The notes beneath the pieces are model-generated. The model made no database searches. It worked only from the letters and a program-made list of their open reading frames with translations, and was not told the DNA's origin. A program made the position numbers and the translations under genes. Positions 54,359 to 62,689 of a DNA stretch of 64,000 bases are shown in pieces (the stretch's first letter is position 1; each line of letters begins with the position of its first letter). Source of the stretch: Winogradskya humida (GTDB lineage: Bacteria > Actinomycetota > Actinomycetes > Mycobacteriales > Micromonosporaceae); NCBI RefSeq assembly GCF_016862215.1, contig NZ_BOMN01000125.1, forward strand, positions 19,540 through 83,539, given 5' to 3'.

Positions 54359-54979
54359 ATGCACCCTGTTGCGGCCATCGCTCTGGCCCTCTTCCTGTTC
54401 GTCAACGGCGTCGCGCATCTCGTCCGGCCCGCATATGTCCGCGGGCTGGTCCCGGGCTGGCTGGGGCGGCCCGATATCATTGTCCTCGCCGGCGGCGTGG
54501 CACTGATCCTCGACGGCGTTGCACTGCTCACACCGCAGGGCCGGGAGCCGGGCGCATGGGCCGCCGCAGCAATGATCGCGGTCTTCATAGTGGCGCACAT
54601 CGACACCCTGATCCAAACCGCGGCCGAACGACCACGCCAAGTCCCGGCCGAGCCACCGCGCCAAGTCCCGGCCGAACGACCACGCCAAGTCCCGGCCGAG
54701 CCACCGCGCCAGGACCCGACCGAACGACCACGCCAGGACCCGACCGAGCCACCACGCCAGGACCCGACCGAGCCACCACGCCAGGACCCGACCGGGCAAC
54801 CGCGCCAGGACCCGACCGAGCCGAGCCGCCGGGATCACATTTCCGCCGGCCTCGTCACCCTCGACGGCTCGGCCGGTTCGCCACGGCGGGCTCGCAGGCT
54901 GGTGGGCGCGGCGGTGAAGGTGCTGCTCAACCTGGGGTACGTCGGCTGGGCCGTCATAGTCGCCCTCCACAGTCATTGA
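54359..54979 (+). CDS. DoxX-like membrane protein with an octapeptide-repeat loop
   Basis: This protein has 206 residues and four hydrophobic segments: three near the N-terminus (about 4-22, 38-57, 66-86) and one at the C-terminus (about 185-204, VLLNLGYVGWAVIVALHS). This resembles the four-helix DoxX/DUF family. Between helices 3 and 4 is an insertion of about 72 residues made of nine 8-residue repeats (consensus AE/TE-R/P-PRQ-V/D-P). It is divergent from the AraC regulator, which probably controls it. Function unknown. Confidence 0.7.
   Translation: MHPVAAIALALFLFVNGVAHLVRPAYVRGLVPGWLGRPDIIVLAGGVALILDGVALLTPQGREPGAWAAAAMIAVFIVAHIDTLIQTAAERPRQVPAEPPRQVPAERPRQVPAEPPRQDPTERPRQDPTEPPRQDPTEPPRQDPTGQPRQDPTEPSRRDHISAGLVTLDGSAGSPRRARRLVGAAVKVLLNLGYVGWAVIVALHSH
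54623..54838. repeat. 24-bp tandem repeat in the DoxX-like gene
   Basis: Nine units of 24 bp in frame (starts at 54623, 54647, 54671 and onward; the last is degenerate). The first four alternate two versions (AERPRQVP and AEPPRQVP); later units change V to D and A to T. The pattern suggests repeated duplication of one- and two-unit blocks. Confidence 0.92.
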
Positions 54980-55004
54980 CATCAACCTATGTGAACGTTA
55001 ACTA
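54976..55004 (+). promoter_or_regulatory. Consensus promoter and LacI-like operator of the alpha-galactosidase gene
   Basis: TTGACA (54976-54981) and TAACTA (54999-55004) are separated by exactly 17 bp, a near-perfect housekeeping-sigma promoter 44 bp before the start codon. GTGAACGTTAAC (54991-55002) is an imperfect palindrome of the LacI-family operator type overlapping the -10 region, so sugar-responsive repression is likely. Confidence 0.75.
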
Positions 55005-55047
55005 TCTCGGTGTTGCGGTTTTGTTTCGTCCCGGCCGGGAGGCACCG

Positions 55048-56886
55048 ATGAGCACCCGATTCCTACGTTGGCTCGCGGCACCACTACTCGTCACCACGGC
55101 CGGCCTGATCGGCCTGACGGCCCCGGCAACCGCAACCCCACCACGCAGCGCAACCACCGCAGGAAACACAACCACGCTCGGCACCGCAACCACGGCACAC
55201 AGTGCGACCACGCTGGGCAGCGCGAACACGCCCGGCAGAGCAACCACGCTCGGCACCGCAACCACGGCACGTAGCGCAGTCACATCAGGCAATGCAGCCA
55301 CGCCAAGCGACACCCCCGCAACGGCCGACGCAGCGGCCGCGGCCATGGTGGGGACGCCGCCGATGGGGTGGGCCTCGTGGAACACCTTTGCGGCGCAGAT
55401 CAACTACGGCGTGATCAAGGCGCAGGTCGACGCGATGGTCGCGAGCGGGATGAAGGATGCGGGCTATCAGTACGTCAACATCGACGAGGGCTGGTGGCAG
55501 GGCACGCGGGACTCGGCGGGGAACATCACGGTGGACACGGCGGAGTGGCCGGGCGGGATGCAGGCGATTGCCGCGTACATCCACAGCAAGGGTTTGAAGG
55601 CCGGGATCTACACCGACGCCGGCCGCGACGGGTGCGGCTACTACTACCCCACCGGTCGTCCGGCGGCGCCCGGGTCGGGGTCCGAGGGGCACTACGACCA
55701 GGACTTTCTGCAGTTCTCGCAGTGGGGCTTCGACCTCGTGAAGGTCGACTGGTGCGGCGGGGACGCGGAGGGGCTGGATGCGCGGACGGCGTACCAGTCG
55801 ATTGCGCAGTCGATTGTGCGGGCGACCAGCGTGACCGGGCGTCCAATGGTGCTGTCGGTGTGCAACTGGGGGAAGCAGAATCCGTGGGACTGGGCGCCCG
55901 GGATCTCGACGATGTGGCGCACCAGCACGGACATCATTTTCTACGGTGAGAGCCCGTCGATGGACCGCGTGCTGGCGAACTTCGACTCCGCGCAGCATCC
56001 GGCCGCGCAGGCCGCCGGGCGCTACAACGACCCGGACATGCTGATCGCGGGGATGCCCGGTTTCAGCGCCGCGCAGAACCGCAGCCATCTGAGCCTGTGG
56101 GCGATCTCCGGCGCGCCCCTGCTGGCCGGCAACAACCTGACCACCATGAGCGCGGAGACCCGTACCGTCCTGACGAACCGCGAGGTCATCGCCATCGATC
56201 AGGATCCGCTGGGCCGGCAGGGCGTCAAGGTCGCCGAGGCCACCCAGGGCCTGCAGGTCTACAGCAAGGTGCTCTCCGGCAGCGGCCGCCGCGCGGTCGT
56301 CCTGCTCAACCGGACCAGCACCACGGCCACCGTCACCACGACCTTCGCCGACCTCGGCCTCGCCACCACCGCGACCGTCCGCAACGTCTGGTCCGCGACC
56401 GAACTCGGCAGCAGAACCACGAGCTACGCGGCGAGCGTCCCGGCGCACGAGGCGGTCCTGCTGACGGTCACCGGAACGGAGAGCCCCGGCAGCGGCCCGA
56501 GAACCGGTGCGCTGGTGGGCAAGCAGTCCGGCCGCTGCCTGGACATCAACAATTTCACCACCACCAACGGCACCCAGGCCCAGCTCTGGGACTGCGCCGG
56601 CCAGACCAACCAGGCCTGGACCTACCTTTCAACAAAACAACTCTATGTGTACGGGAACAAGTGCCTCGACGCCTACAACGCCGGCACGGTCAACGGCACC
56701 GCGGTGGTCATCTGGGACTGCAACGGTCAGCCCAACCAGAAGTGGACCCTCAACCCCAACGGCACCATCACGGGTACGCAGTCCGGCCTCTGCCTCGACG
56801 CCTCCGGCCAGGGCACCGCGAACGGCACCAAGCTCGTCCTCTGGACCTGCGGCACCGCCGACAACCAGAAGTGGAGCTGGCGTTAG
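55048..56886 (+). CDS. Secreted GH27 alpha-galactosidase with CBM13 lectin domain
   Basis: This secreted enzyme has 612 residues: signal peptide (MSTRFLRWLAAPLLVTTAGLIGLTAPATA), a Thr/Ala-rich low-complexity segment (about 30-98, with 24-bp DNA repeats), a GH27 catalytic domain (about 100-480) and a ricin-type CBM13 (about 488-612, repeats ending QAW, QKW, QKW). The GH27 signatures are GWASWNTF, the nucleophile Asp in VKVDWCGG and the acid/base Asp in RYNDPDMLIAG. It hydrolyses terminal alpha-galactosides, for example plant galactomannan. The ATG at 55048 has GGGAGG 5 nt upstream. Its last 4 bp overlap the convergent MerR gene. Confidence 0.94.
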   Translation: MSTRFLRWLAAPLLVTTAGLIGLTAPATATPPRSATTAGNTTTLGTATTAHSATTLGSANTPGRATTLGTATTARSAVTSGNAATPSDTPATADAAAAAMVGTPPMGWASWNTFAAQINYGVIKAQVDAMVASGMKDAGYQYVNIDEGWWQGTRDSAGNITVDTAEWPGGMQAIAAYIHSKGLKAGIYTDAGRDGCGYYYPTGRPAAPGSGSEGHYDQDFLQFSQWGFDLVKVDWCGGDAEGLDARTAYQSIAQSIVRATSVTGRPMVLSVCNWGKQNPWDWAPGISTMWRTSTDIIFYGESPSMDRVLANFDSAQHPAAQAAGRYNDPDMLIAGMPGFSAAQNRSHLSLWAISGAPLLAGNNLTTMSAETRTVLTNREVIAIDQDPLGRQGVKVAEATQGLQVYSKVLSGSGRRAVVLLNRTSTTATVTTTFADLGLATTATVRNVWSATELGSRTTSYAASVPAHEAVLLTVTGTESPGSGPRTGALVGKQSGRCLDINNFTTTNGTQAQLWDCAGQTNQAWTYLSTKQLYVYGNKCLDAYNAGTVNGTAVVIWDCNGQPNQKWTLNPNGTITGTQSGLCLDASGQGTANGTKLVLWTCGTADNQKWSWR

Positions 56887-57314
56887 TGGAAGCCGAGGTG
56901 CTGGGCCGCCTCCTTGACGGCCTGCCACGCCTCGGCCTCGGCGACGCCGTCCGCGTGGTCCCGGGCGTCCCAGACCGCGGCCTTCGCGCGCAGGTACCCG
57001 AGCCGCGCGTGCTGGGCGACGATCTCCGCCTCGATCCGCTCCGCGTGGCGTAGCAGCAGGTCACGCTGCTCGGCGGCGGTCTCCTCCCGGTTGGCGAGGT
57101 TGGCCTTGTACGTCCGCATGTCCCCGATGCTCACCCCGGTCGCCCGCAGACAGGACAGCGCCCCGATGAGGTCAAGGTCAGCGGCGTCGTACTGACGATG
57201 CCCGCTCGCGTCGCGCCCGATCGGCCCGATCAGCCCGATGTCCTCGTAATACCGCAGCGTCGGCTCGCTCAGCCCGCACCGCCGGGCCACATCCCGGATC
57301 GTCCAAACGTCCAT
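56883..57314 (-). CDS. MerR-family regulator
   Basis: This protein has 143 residues. The N-terminal winged helix is typical MerR (WTIRDVARRCGLSEPTLRYYEDIGLIGPIGRDASGHRQYDAADLDLIGAL), followed by a long coiled-coil dimerisation helix (about 75-125, NREETAAEQRDLLLRHAERIEAEIVAQ). There are no metal-binding cysteines in the C-terminus, so it probably senses an organic signal. It is divergent from a DUF1761 gene with a MerR-type palindrome between them. Confidence 0.92.
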   Translation of the reverse strand: MDVWTIRDVARRCGLSEPTLRYYEDIGLIGPIGRDASGHRQYDAADLDLIGALSCLRATGVSIGDMRTYKANLANREETAAEQRDLLLRHAERIEAEIVAQHARLGYLRAKAAVWDARDHADGVAEAEAWQAVKEAAQHLGFH

Positions 57315-57330
57315 CCGGCCAGCGTCACAC

Positions 57331-57347
57331 ACCTCAAGCGCTTGAAC
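57331..57347. promoter_or_regulatory. MerR-type operator
   Basis: ACCTCAAGCGCTTGAAC contains the perfect 12-bp palindrome TCAAGCGCTTGA (57334-57345). It lies 16 bp upstream of the merR-like start, in the gap to the divergent DUF1761 gene. CTCAAG-CTTGAG-type palindromes are usual MerR-family sites. Confidence 0.7.
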
Positions 57348-57446
57348 ACAAGCATCTGCCTCAGAGAACCGCCTCTGGTAGCGGCCACATTCTGGCACCT
57401 TCTCCTGACAAGGTCGTCCCGACACCGACCAGGATTTGGGGAAACA

Positions 57447-57863
57447 ATGTTCAACGTGCTCGGCGACATCAACTGGCTCGCCGTACTCGCAGGCTTCGCC
57501 GCCTTCGCCCTCCTCGGCGGCCTCTGGTTCGCCCTGCTCTTCCCCAAGCAGTACAACCACTCCCTCGGCCGCCCCGCCGACGCCCAGCCGATCAGGTCCC
57601 CGCTGTTCCTCGCCGGCCCGCCCCTGTGCGCCCTGATCATCACGATCACCACGGCAACCCTGATCCAGGCCCTCCACATCACCACGTACGCGGATGCTCT
57701 GGTCTTCGCCCTCATCGCCGGCATCGGCTACCTGGTCGCCAACACCACCACGATCGCCATCAACCCCAACTTCCCCCACCCCTTGAGGTACGCAGCGATC
57801 AGCGGCGGCTACAACGTCATCGGCCTCGTCCTCGTGAGCCTCCTGAACGTCGCCATCAGCTAA
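57447..57863 (+). CDS. DUF1761-type membrane protein
   Basis: This protein has 138 residues and four predicted membrane helices (around WLAVLAGFAAFALLGGLWFALLF, LCALIITITTATLIQALHI, ALVFALIAGIGYLVANTTTIA and GYNVIGLVLVSLLNVAIS), matching DUF1761 proteins of unknown function. The ATG at 57447 has GGGGAA upstream. It is likely under control of the divergent MerR-type regulator. Confidence 0.82.
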   Translation: MFNVLGDINWLAVLAGFAAFALLGGLWFALLFPKQYNHSLGRPADAQPIRSPLFLAGPPLCALIITITTATLIQALHITTYADALVFALIAGIGYLVANTTTIAINPNFPHPLRYAAISGGYNVIGLVLVSLLNVAIS

Positions 57864-57878
57864 CGCCCGGCCGGGCGT
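57863..57878. terminator. Short bidirectional hairpin
   Basis: The perfect 16-bp palindrome ACGCCCGGCCGGGCGT fills the gap between the convergent DUF1761 and pentapeptide-repeat genes and may end both transcripts. Confidence 0.55.
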
Positions 57879-59624
57879 CTACAGCACCGGCGCACGCTGC
57901 AGACGCCCCAAGCCATCCGCGTCCCCCGCTGCCACCGCCCATCCGGGAGGCCATCGATCGTCGCGTTTGTCCCTGGTGATGACCAGCGCCCCGTCGAGTG
58001 CACAAGCGCGGGAGATGTGCGTCCCCTCGGCGCTCTGCCCCAGGATGAAGGTCGCGTCACCGGCAAAAATGACGCTGTGGAAGCGAGCGTTACGGGCGAA
58101 GGTGGTTCCGTCGAAGAGAGTCTTCTTCTCGAAGCGTGTGGCGCTGAAGCCGGCGCTGTCGAAGAAATGTGCGCCGCTGAAGGTGACATTCTCCAGAAAA
58201 GTCACCCCTCGGAACAGTGCCGTGCGACGGAACTGCACCCCTTTGAAGACCGTGATCGCGCGGAAGGTCGCATCACTGAATCGGGCGGTGCCGGAGAACG
58301 TCGCATCATCGAACCTCGTCAGATGGTCGAACACTGCTGCCTCGAAGCGGGCTCCGCCGGCAAAGGACGCGCCGCTGAACCGTGAACCCGCGGCAAACGT
58401 CGTCGCGATGAACCTGGCGACGTTGAACCGGGTGGATCCGAAGGCGGCGGCGCCACGAAATGACGCGTTCTCGAACCGGCAGTCCGCCTTGAACGTCGTG
58501 TTGCCGAACAACGCGTTTCTGCGGAAGACGGCGGCCCGGAAAAGTGCGTCGTCATGAAACGTCGCGCCGGAGAACGTGGCGACATCGTCGAAAACGGCGT
58601 CGTCGAACCGGGCGGCACCCGCCCAGGTCGCGTTTCTGAACACCGCCGATCTCACCCGGGCGCCCGCCATGTCCCAGTCCACGAGCCGGGCGCCGGTGAG
58701 GTCCAGATCCATCTCGGGCCAGAACGCGCCACCACCAGCCGCACGGTTGCCGCGTTCGACCTCACGCCCCGGGCGAATGTGTTCGGTCAGTATCTTCTGA
58801 GCCGTCAACCGGACCTGCAACTCCTGGTAAGGATCCCGGCCCGCGTCGGCATCCGGCCGCCCAGAATCCGGCCGCACGGGATCCGGCCCCAGGGGATCCG
58901 GCGCGGCCGACGACGGCGGATCCGGCGCGGCCGACGGTGGGGTGAAAGGCATCCGCAAGTAGGCGCAGAGGACGTCCGCGATCGGTTGTTGCTGCTTGGG
59001 GTTGTCTTCCGCCACCCGCTGCAGGGCGTACAAACTGCCGAGCCGGACCGCGGCGTCCGCGGATCCCAGCTGTTCCACTGCCTTGGTGTAGATGTCGGTG
59101 ACCCGCCGTTCGCTGGCGTCCGCCTCGGTGTGCCGCTGCGCGCGCTCGACGTGTTCCTGGGCGCGCTCGAGGTGCTGCTGGCGCCGGATGCCGAGCAGCA
59201 ATGCCGCCACGGCGCCCGCTCCGGCAAAGACACCGAGACCGTATTTGATGGCGTCGACCTGAAGCCGGGGGCGTTCCGACTCCACAGCCGTGGCCGCCAC
59301 CTGCAGCATGACGACGAGGGCCACGATGCCGAGACCGGTGACCGTCGCGACCATTGTCGCGATTCCCGGATAAGAGACCACCCAGGGCGTGTGCCGCTCG
59401 GACTCACCAGAGCCCCGCGCGGAATGCCGGTGCGCGCGGAATCGCGCAATTGCCCGGGCCGAACCCAGGCCGGCACCCGCGCCGAGCGCCAGTAGTCCGA
59501 CGTGGCTCCGGACGCCCGCCCACATCGCCTCCCACGGCCATGACCAGGGCTGGAACTCAACAACCGCGCCACCGACGATCAGAACCGCCGTCAGCGCGCC
59601 CACACTCGCCTCGCGTCGAGTCAC
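57879..59624 (-). CDS. Pentapeptide-repeat membrane protein
   Basis: This protein has about 581 residues. The N-terminus has four hydrophobic segments in two groups (around VGALTAVLIVGGAVVEF, VGLLALGAGAGLG, IATMVATVTGLGIVALVVMLQVA and YGLGVFAGAGAVAALLLGI), then a coiled-coil-like stretch (QHLERAQEHVERAQRHTEAD) and a cytoplasmic helical region. The C-terminal half (about 330-550) is a long series of pentapeptide repeats of the xFxxA type (for example ATFSGATFHDDALFRAAVF), predicted to form a right-handed beta-helix. The start is uncertain: the frame is open to a GTG at 59699, and the GTG at 59624 sits very close to its purine-rich site. Function unknown. Confidence 0.8.
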   Translation of the reverse strand: MTRREASVGALTAVLIVGGAVVEFQPWSWPWEAMWAGVRSHVGLLALGAGAGLGSARAIARFRAHRHSARGSGESERHTPWVVSYPGIATMVATVTGLGIVALVVMLQVAATAVESERPRLQVDAIKYGLGVFAGAGAVAALLLGIRRQQHLERAQEHVERAQRHTEADASERRVTDIYTKAVEQLGSADAAVRLGSLYALQRVAEDNPKQQQPIADVLCAYLRMPFTPPSAAPDPPSSAAPDPLGPDPVRPDSGRPDADAGRDPYQELQVRLTAQKILTEHIRPGREVERGNRAAGGGAFWPEMDLDLTGARLVDWDMAGARVRSAVFRNATWAGAARFDDAVFDDVATFSGATFHDDALFRAAVFRRNALFGNTTFKADCRFENASFRGAAAFGSTRFNVARFIATTFAAGSRFSGASFAGGARFEAAVFDHLTRFDDATFSGTARFSDATFRAITVFKGVQFRRTALFRGVTFLENVTFSGAHFFDSAGFSATRFEKKTLFDGTTFARNARFHSVIFAGDATFILGQSAEGTHISRACALDGALVITRDKRDDRWPPGWAVAAGDADGLGRLQRAPVL

Positions 59625-59723
59625 TCCTGCAGTGTGCCGTCGAGGTACGTCGATGTCATGGCTTGACCTGACGCGCGGTAGAGGTTCGAGACTGGCCACG
59701 AGAACCCTGAGGAGGCAATGCAG

Positions 59724-60584
59724 ATGAAGGTCGGCGTGATCCTGCCGTCACTGGCAGTCCAGCGGCGTGACAAGCTCACCCTCGCCGAGGCGGCCCGGCA
59801 CGCCGAGGACGTGGGTCTGGACAGCGTCTGGCATGGCGATCATCTTGCCGTAGGGATGCCGACCGTGGACTGCACGATCGCCCTGGCCGTCGCCGCGACC
59901 GCCACCAGCCGGATCGCCATCGGCGCGAGCGTCTTCATTCCCGCGATCCGGCCTCTGGTCTGGGCCGCTAAGCAGCTCGCAAGCCTGCAACTGGTCTCCG
60001 GCGGGCGCCTCCTGCTCGGCGTCGGCTCAGGAGGCGGCCCCGCGCAATGGGCGGCGGCCGGCGTTCCCTTCGACGAGCGCGGCAGGCGTACCGAAACGGC
60101 CCTGCGACTGTTTCCCGGGCTTCTGACCGGCGAAGACACGACGGTGGCCGGGTTCTACCCCACCGTCGAGGTGCCACCGCTGTGGGTGGGCAACGCGTCA
60201 GAGGTGGCGATCGACCGGGCGGCCAGGCTGGGCAATGGCTGGTTCCCATCGTTGATCACACCGGCGCGGCTGGCGGCGGGCAGGAGCAGGCTCAACACGC
60301 TGGCATCCGCCGCCGGCCGGCCGGTGCCGGCGGTGACGATCGGGGCGTCCGGGGCTCTGGGCTCGGCCGACGGCACGCCGACCCGGGCGGAGCTGGCCGC
60401 GGGCATTGCCGGGGCCTACCAGCACGCTGCCCGTGATGCTGCTGACATTCCCATCACCGGGGAGCCTGCCGAGGCCGCCGAACGGATCGCGGAGTACGCC
60501 GCGGACCACCTCGTGATCGGATTGTCCGGCCCTGGCTGGCGTACCCAGATCGATCTTCTGGCTGAGGTTCGTGACCTGCTGTGA
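59724..60584 (+). CDS. LLM-class flavin-dependent oxidoreductase
   Basis: This luciferase-like monooxygenase has 286 residues. Family segments are AEDVGLDSVWHGDHL, SRIAIGASVFIPAIRPLVWAAKQLASLQLVSGGRLLLGVGSG and PPLWVGNASEVAIDRAARLGNGWFP. The length and pattern resemble F420-dependent members; the cofactor is not proven. Of two close ATGs, the one at 59724 lies 8 nt from GGAGG and is preferred. It converges on the SnoaL-like gene with 7 bp between stops. Substrate unknown. Confidence 0.88.
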   Translation: MKVGVILPSLAVQRRDKLTLAEAARHAEDVGLDSVWHGDHLAVGMPTVDCTIALAVAATATSRIAIGASVFIPAIRPLVWAAKQLASLQLVSGGRLLLGVGSGGGPAQWAAAGVPFDERGRRTETALRLFPGLLTGEDTTVAGFYPTVEVPPLWVGNASEVAIDRAARLGNGWFPSLITPARLAAGRSRLNTLASAAGRPVPAVTIGASGALGSADGTPTRAELAAGIAGAYQHAARDAADIPITGEPAEAAERIAEYAADHLVIGLSGPGWRTQIDLLAEVRDLL

Positions 60585-60591
60585 CCGGCCG

Positions 60592-60984
60592 TCAGGAGCG
60601 GAGCTGGGCCTCGATGGCCGGGCGGTCGATCAGCGATGAGACTGCGGCGATGCGGTCTTCGTGGAAGCGGTAGAAGACGTGTTCCGCGAAGTGCAAGCGC
60701 TTGCCGTTCGGGGTGAAGCCGAGGAATTCGCGCTGCGGCGTGCAGTCGAAGACGATGCGGCAGGCCACCTGGTCGCCCGTGGCGACGACGATGTCCGCGG
60801 CGTAGAACAGGTCGGGGATCGCGGCGATGTCGGCGGCGATCAGGTCCCGGTACTCACGGCGGGTCATCGGTTTGTCGTTGTACGTGAGGTTGTCGTGGAC
60901 GTACCGATCCAGGTCGTCGAGGCGGCGGTCGTTGAGAGCTGCCAGGTAGGCTCGGTAGTGGGCCTCCAGGTCGATGTTCGTCAT
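60592..60984 (-). CDS. SnoaL-like/NTF2-fold protein
   Basis: This protein has 130 residues with the SnoaL-like NTF2 fold pattern: an N-terminal helix region (AHYRAYLAALNDRRLDDLDRYVHDNLTYNDKPMTRREYRDLI), then DLFYAADIVVATGDQVACRIVFDCTP and EHVFYRFHEDRIAAVSSLID. Members include polyketide cyclases and small hydrolases or isomerases, and many have no known activity. No biosynthetic genes adjoin it here. It is divergent from the carboxylate-amine ligase gene. Confidence 0.82.
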   Translation of the reverse strand: MTNIDLEAHYRAYLAALNDRRLDDLDRYVHDNLTYNDKPMTRREYRDLIAADIAAIPDLFYAADIVVATGDQVACRIVFDCTPQREFLGFTPNGKRLHFAEHVFYRFHEDRIAAVSSLIDRPAIEAQLRS

Positions 60985-61057
60985 GGCTGATCATACTGCC
61001 GTGCGTGGGGTGGGACTCTCCCTGCGCGCTCAGCTCATGATTCGTAGCATCAGGTTC

Positions 61058-62191
61058 ATGGGTATCGACTTCGCACTGTCGCAGAGATCGCGTCTGGGGA
61101 TCGAGTGGGAGATCGCGTGTGTCGATCGGCGCAGCGGGGAGCTCGCTCCGGCCGCTCCGGAGCTGTTGTCGCGGCTCGGCGCCTTCGAGGGGTTTCCGCA
61201 TGTCACGGGTGAGCTGCTCACCAACACCGTCGAGGTGGTCAGCGCGCCGCACCTGCGCGCCCAGGATGCCGTGGACGACCTGACGCGCCTGGTCGAACGG
61301 GTGGGTGCGCTCGCCGAGCCGATGGGCGTGGACCTGATGTCGTCGGGGACGCATCCGTTCAGCCAGTGGTTCCAGCAGCAGGTGACGCCGGGGAAGCCGC
61401 GCTACGAGACGCTCATCGACCGGACCCGGTGGTGGGGGCGGCAGATGATGATCTGGGGCGTGCATGTGCACGTCGCGGTCGAGGACCGGCGCAAGGTGCT
61501 GCCCATCATCGAGGGCCTGCTGAACTATCTGCCGCACTTCCAGGCGCTGAGCGCGTCGAGCCCGTTCTGGGCCGGGGAGAACACCGGCTACGCGTCCAAC
61601 CGGGCCCTGATGTTCCAGCAGCTGCCGACGGCCGGCCTGCCGCCGCAGTTCACCGAGTGGGCACAGTACGAGGCGATGGTGGCCGACCTGCAGCACATCG
61701 GTGTCATCGAGGAATTGAACGAACTGCGCTGGGACATCCGCCCGTCACCGAAGTGGGGCACGATCGAGGTCAGAAGCTTCGACGGCATCCCCACCGTACG
61801 CGAGATCGGCGCCGTCGCCGCCCTCACCCAGTGCCTCGTCGAGCACTTCTCCCGCGAACTCGACGCCGGCCGCGACGTCCCGGGCCTGCAACCATGGTTC
61901 GTCCGCGAGAACAAATGGCGCACGGCCCGCTACGGCATGGACGCCATCATCATCCAGAACGCCGATGGCGACGAGCGCCTGGTCACCAAGGACCTCGACG
62001 AACTGCTCCCGGTCCTCGCCCCGATCGCGGAGTCACTCGGCTGCACGACCCAGCTCGACCACCTGCGCGACATCGCCGAACACGGCGCCAGCTATCAGCG
62101 CCAGCTCCGCGTCGCCGCGGCGAACAACGGCAGCCTCAAATCCGTGGTGTCCTCGCTCGTCCGCGAACTACGCGAGGGCCGACCCCAGTAA
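61058..62191 (+). CDS. YbdK-type carboxylate-amine ligase (GCS2 family)
   Basis: This protein has 377 residues from the glutamate-cysteine ligase family 2. Signature segments are LGIEWEIACVDRRSGEL (Glu/Mg site), MGVDLMSSGTHPFSQWFQQ, MIWGVHVHVAVEDRRKV, SASSPFWAGENTGYASNRALMFQQLP and IRPSPKWGTIEVRSFDGIPTV. Members ligate glutamate to cysteine or related amines with weak activity, and include mycothiol/ergothioneine-related enzymes. The ATG at 61058 is the natural start. Exact amine substrate unknown. Confidence 0.92.
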   Translation: MGIDFALSQRSRLGIEWEIACVDRRSGELAPAAPELLSRLGAFEGFPHVTGELLTNTVEVVSAPHLRAQDAVDDLTRLVERVGALAEPMGVDLMSSGTHPFSQWFQQQVTPGKPRYETLIDRTRWWGRQMMIWGVHVHVAVEDRRKVLPIIEGLLNYLPHFQALSASSPFWAGENTGYASNRALMFQQLPTAGLPPQFTEWAQYEAMVADLQHIGVIEELNELRWDIRPSPKWGTIEVRSFDGIPTVREIGAVAALTQCLVEHFSRELDAGRDVPGLQPWFVRENKWRTARYGMDAIIIQNADGDERLVTKDLDELLPVLAPIAESLGCTTQLDHLRDIAEHGASYQRQLRVAAANNGSLKSVVSSLVRELREGRPQ

Positions 62192-62340
62192 GGCGAGTCG
62201 TTCCGGGGTATGAGGCGCTCTGGGTGACGACACTGCGATGTGCCGGTTCCATAAGGGCGGCATGTCGACCCGGGCTGGCGGCTGATGAGATGCGGGTGTG
62301 GGTGTCGCGGGTTAGTGCGACAGTCGGGCGCCCGGGCGCG

Positions 62341-62419
62341 GTGGCCGGTAGCCGAGTGCGGTGGCCGAGTGCGGTGGCCGAGTGCGGTGGCCGAGTGCGG
62401 TGGCCGGTGGCCGAGTGCG
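62341..62419. repeat. 13-bp tandem repeat
   Basis: GTGGCCGAGTGCG is repeated exactly at 62361, 62374, 62387 and 62407, with related GTGGCCG(G/T) remnants at 62341 and 62400. The period is not a multiple of three, consistent with non-coding DNA. Confidence 0.85.
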
Positions 62420-62526
62420 GGGCTACTCGATCCAGCGCAGCGGGGCGCCCGGACGCGAGCTTGTGACGGGATGGTGGCCAGGCCCGATCACTGGCGACTG
62501 ATCATCGGTGCCCGGTCACTGGCGCC

Positions 62527-62644
62527 CAGTCACAAGCACCCAGTCACAAGCACCCAGTCAGAGGGCGCCCAGTCAGAGGGCGCCCAGTCAGAGGGCGCCC
62601 AGTCAGAGGGCGCCCAGTCAGAGGGCGCCCAGTCAGAGGGCGCC
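62527..62644. repeat. 15-bp tandem repeat array
   Basis: Six perfect 15-bp units CAGTCAGAGGGCGCC begin at 62555 and repeat to 62644 (the last diverges at its 3' end). They are preceded by two 14-bp variants (CAGTCACAAGCACC at 62527 and 62541). There are no spacers between units, so this is a minisatellite and not a CRISPR. Confidence 0.93.
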
Positions 62645-62689
62645 CGACGATTGGCGCCTGATCGCTGGGGCTCGATCATTGGGGCCTGA

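Larger units (their letters stand above)
62192..62689. other. Non-coding repeat-rich region
   Basis: About 500 bp without a supported gene, lying between the carboxylate-amine ligase stop and the HNH gene's stop. It holds two separate short-period tandem arrays (62341-62419 and 62527-62644) and degenerate copies of CGATCATTGG/CTGATCACTGG-like words around 62485-62695. No promoter or terminator was recognised. Confidence 0.8.

Noticed and set aside
62527..62644. CRISPR array
   Set aside because: The 15-bp units abut without spacers and no cas genes are present.
62285..62689. A 134-codon ORF encoding pentapeptide SEGAQ repeats
   Set aside because: It is built from two non-coding tandem arrays, one with a 13-bp period, and lacks a ribosome site. 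The reverse strand gives an equally repetitive frame.
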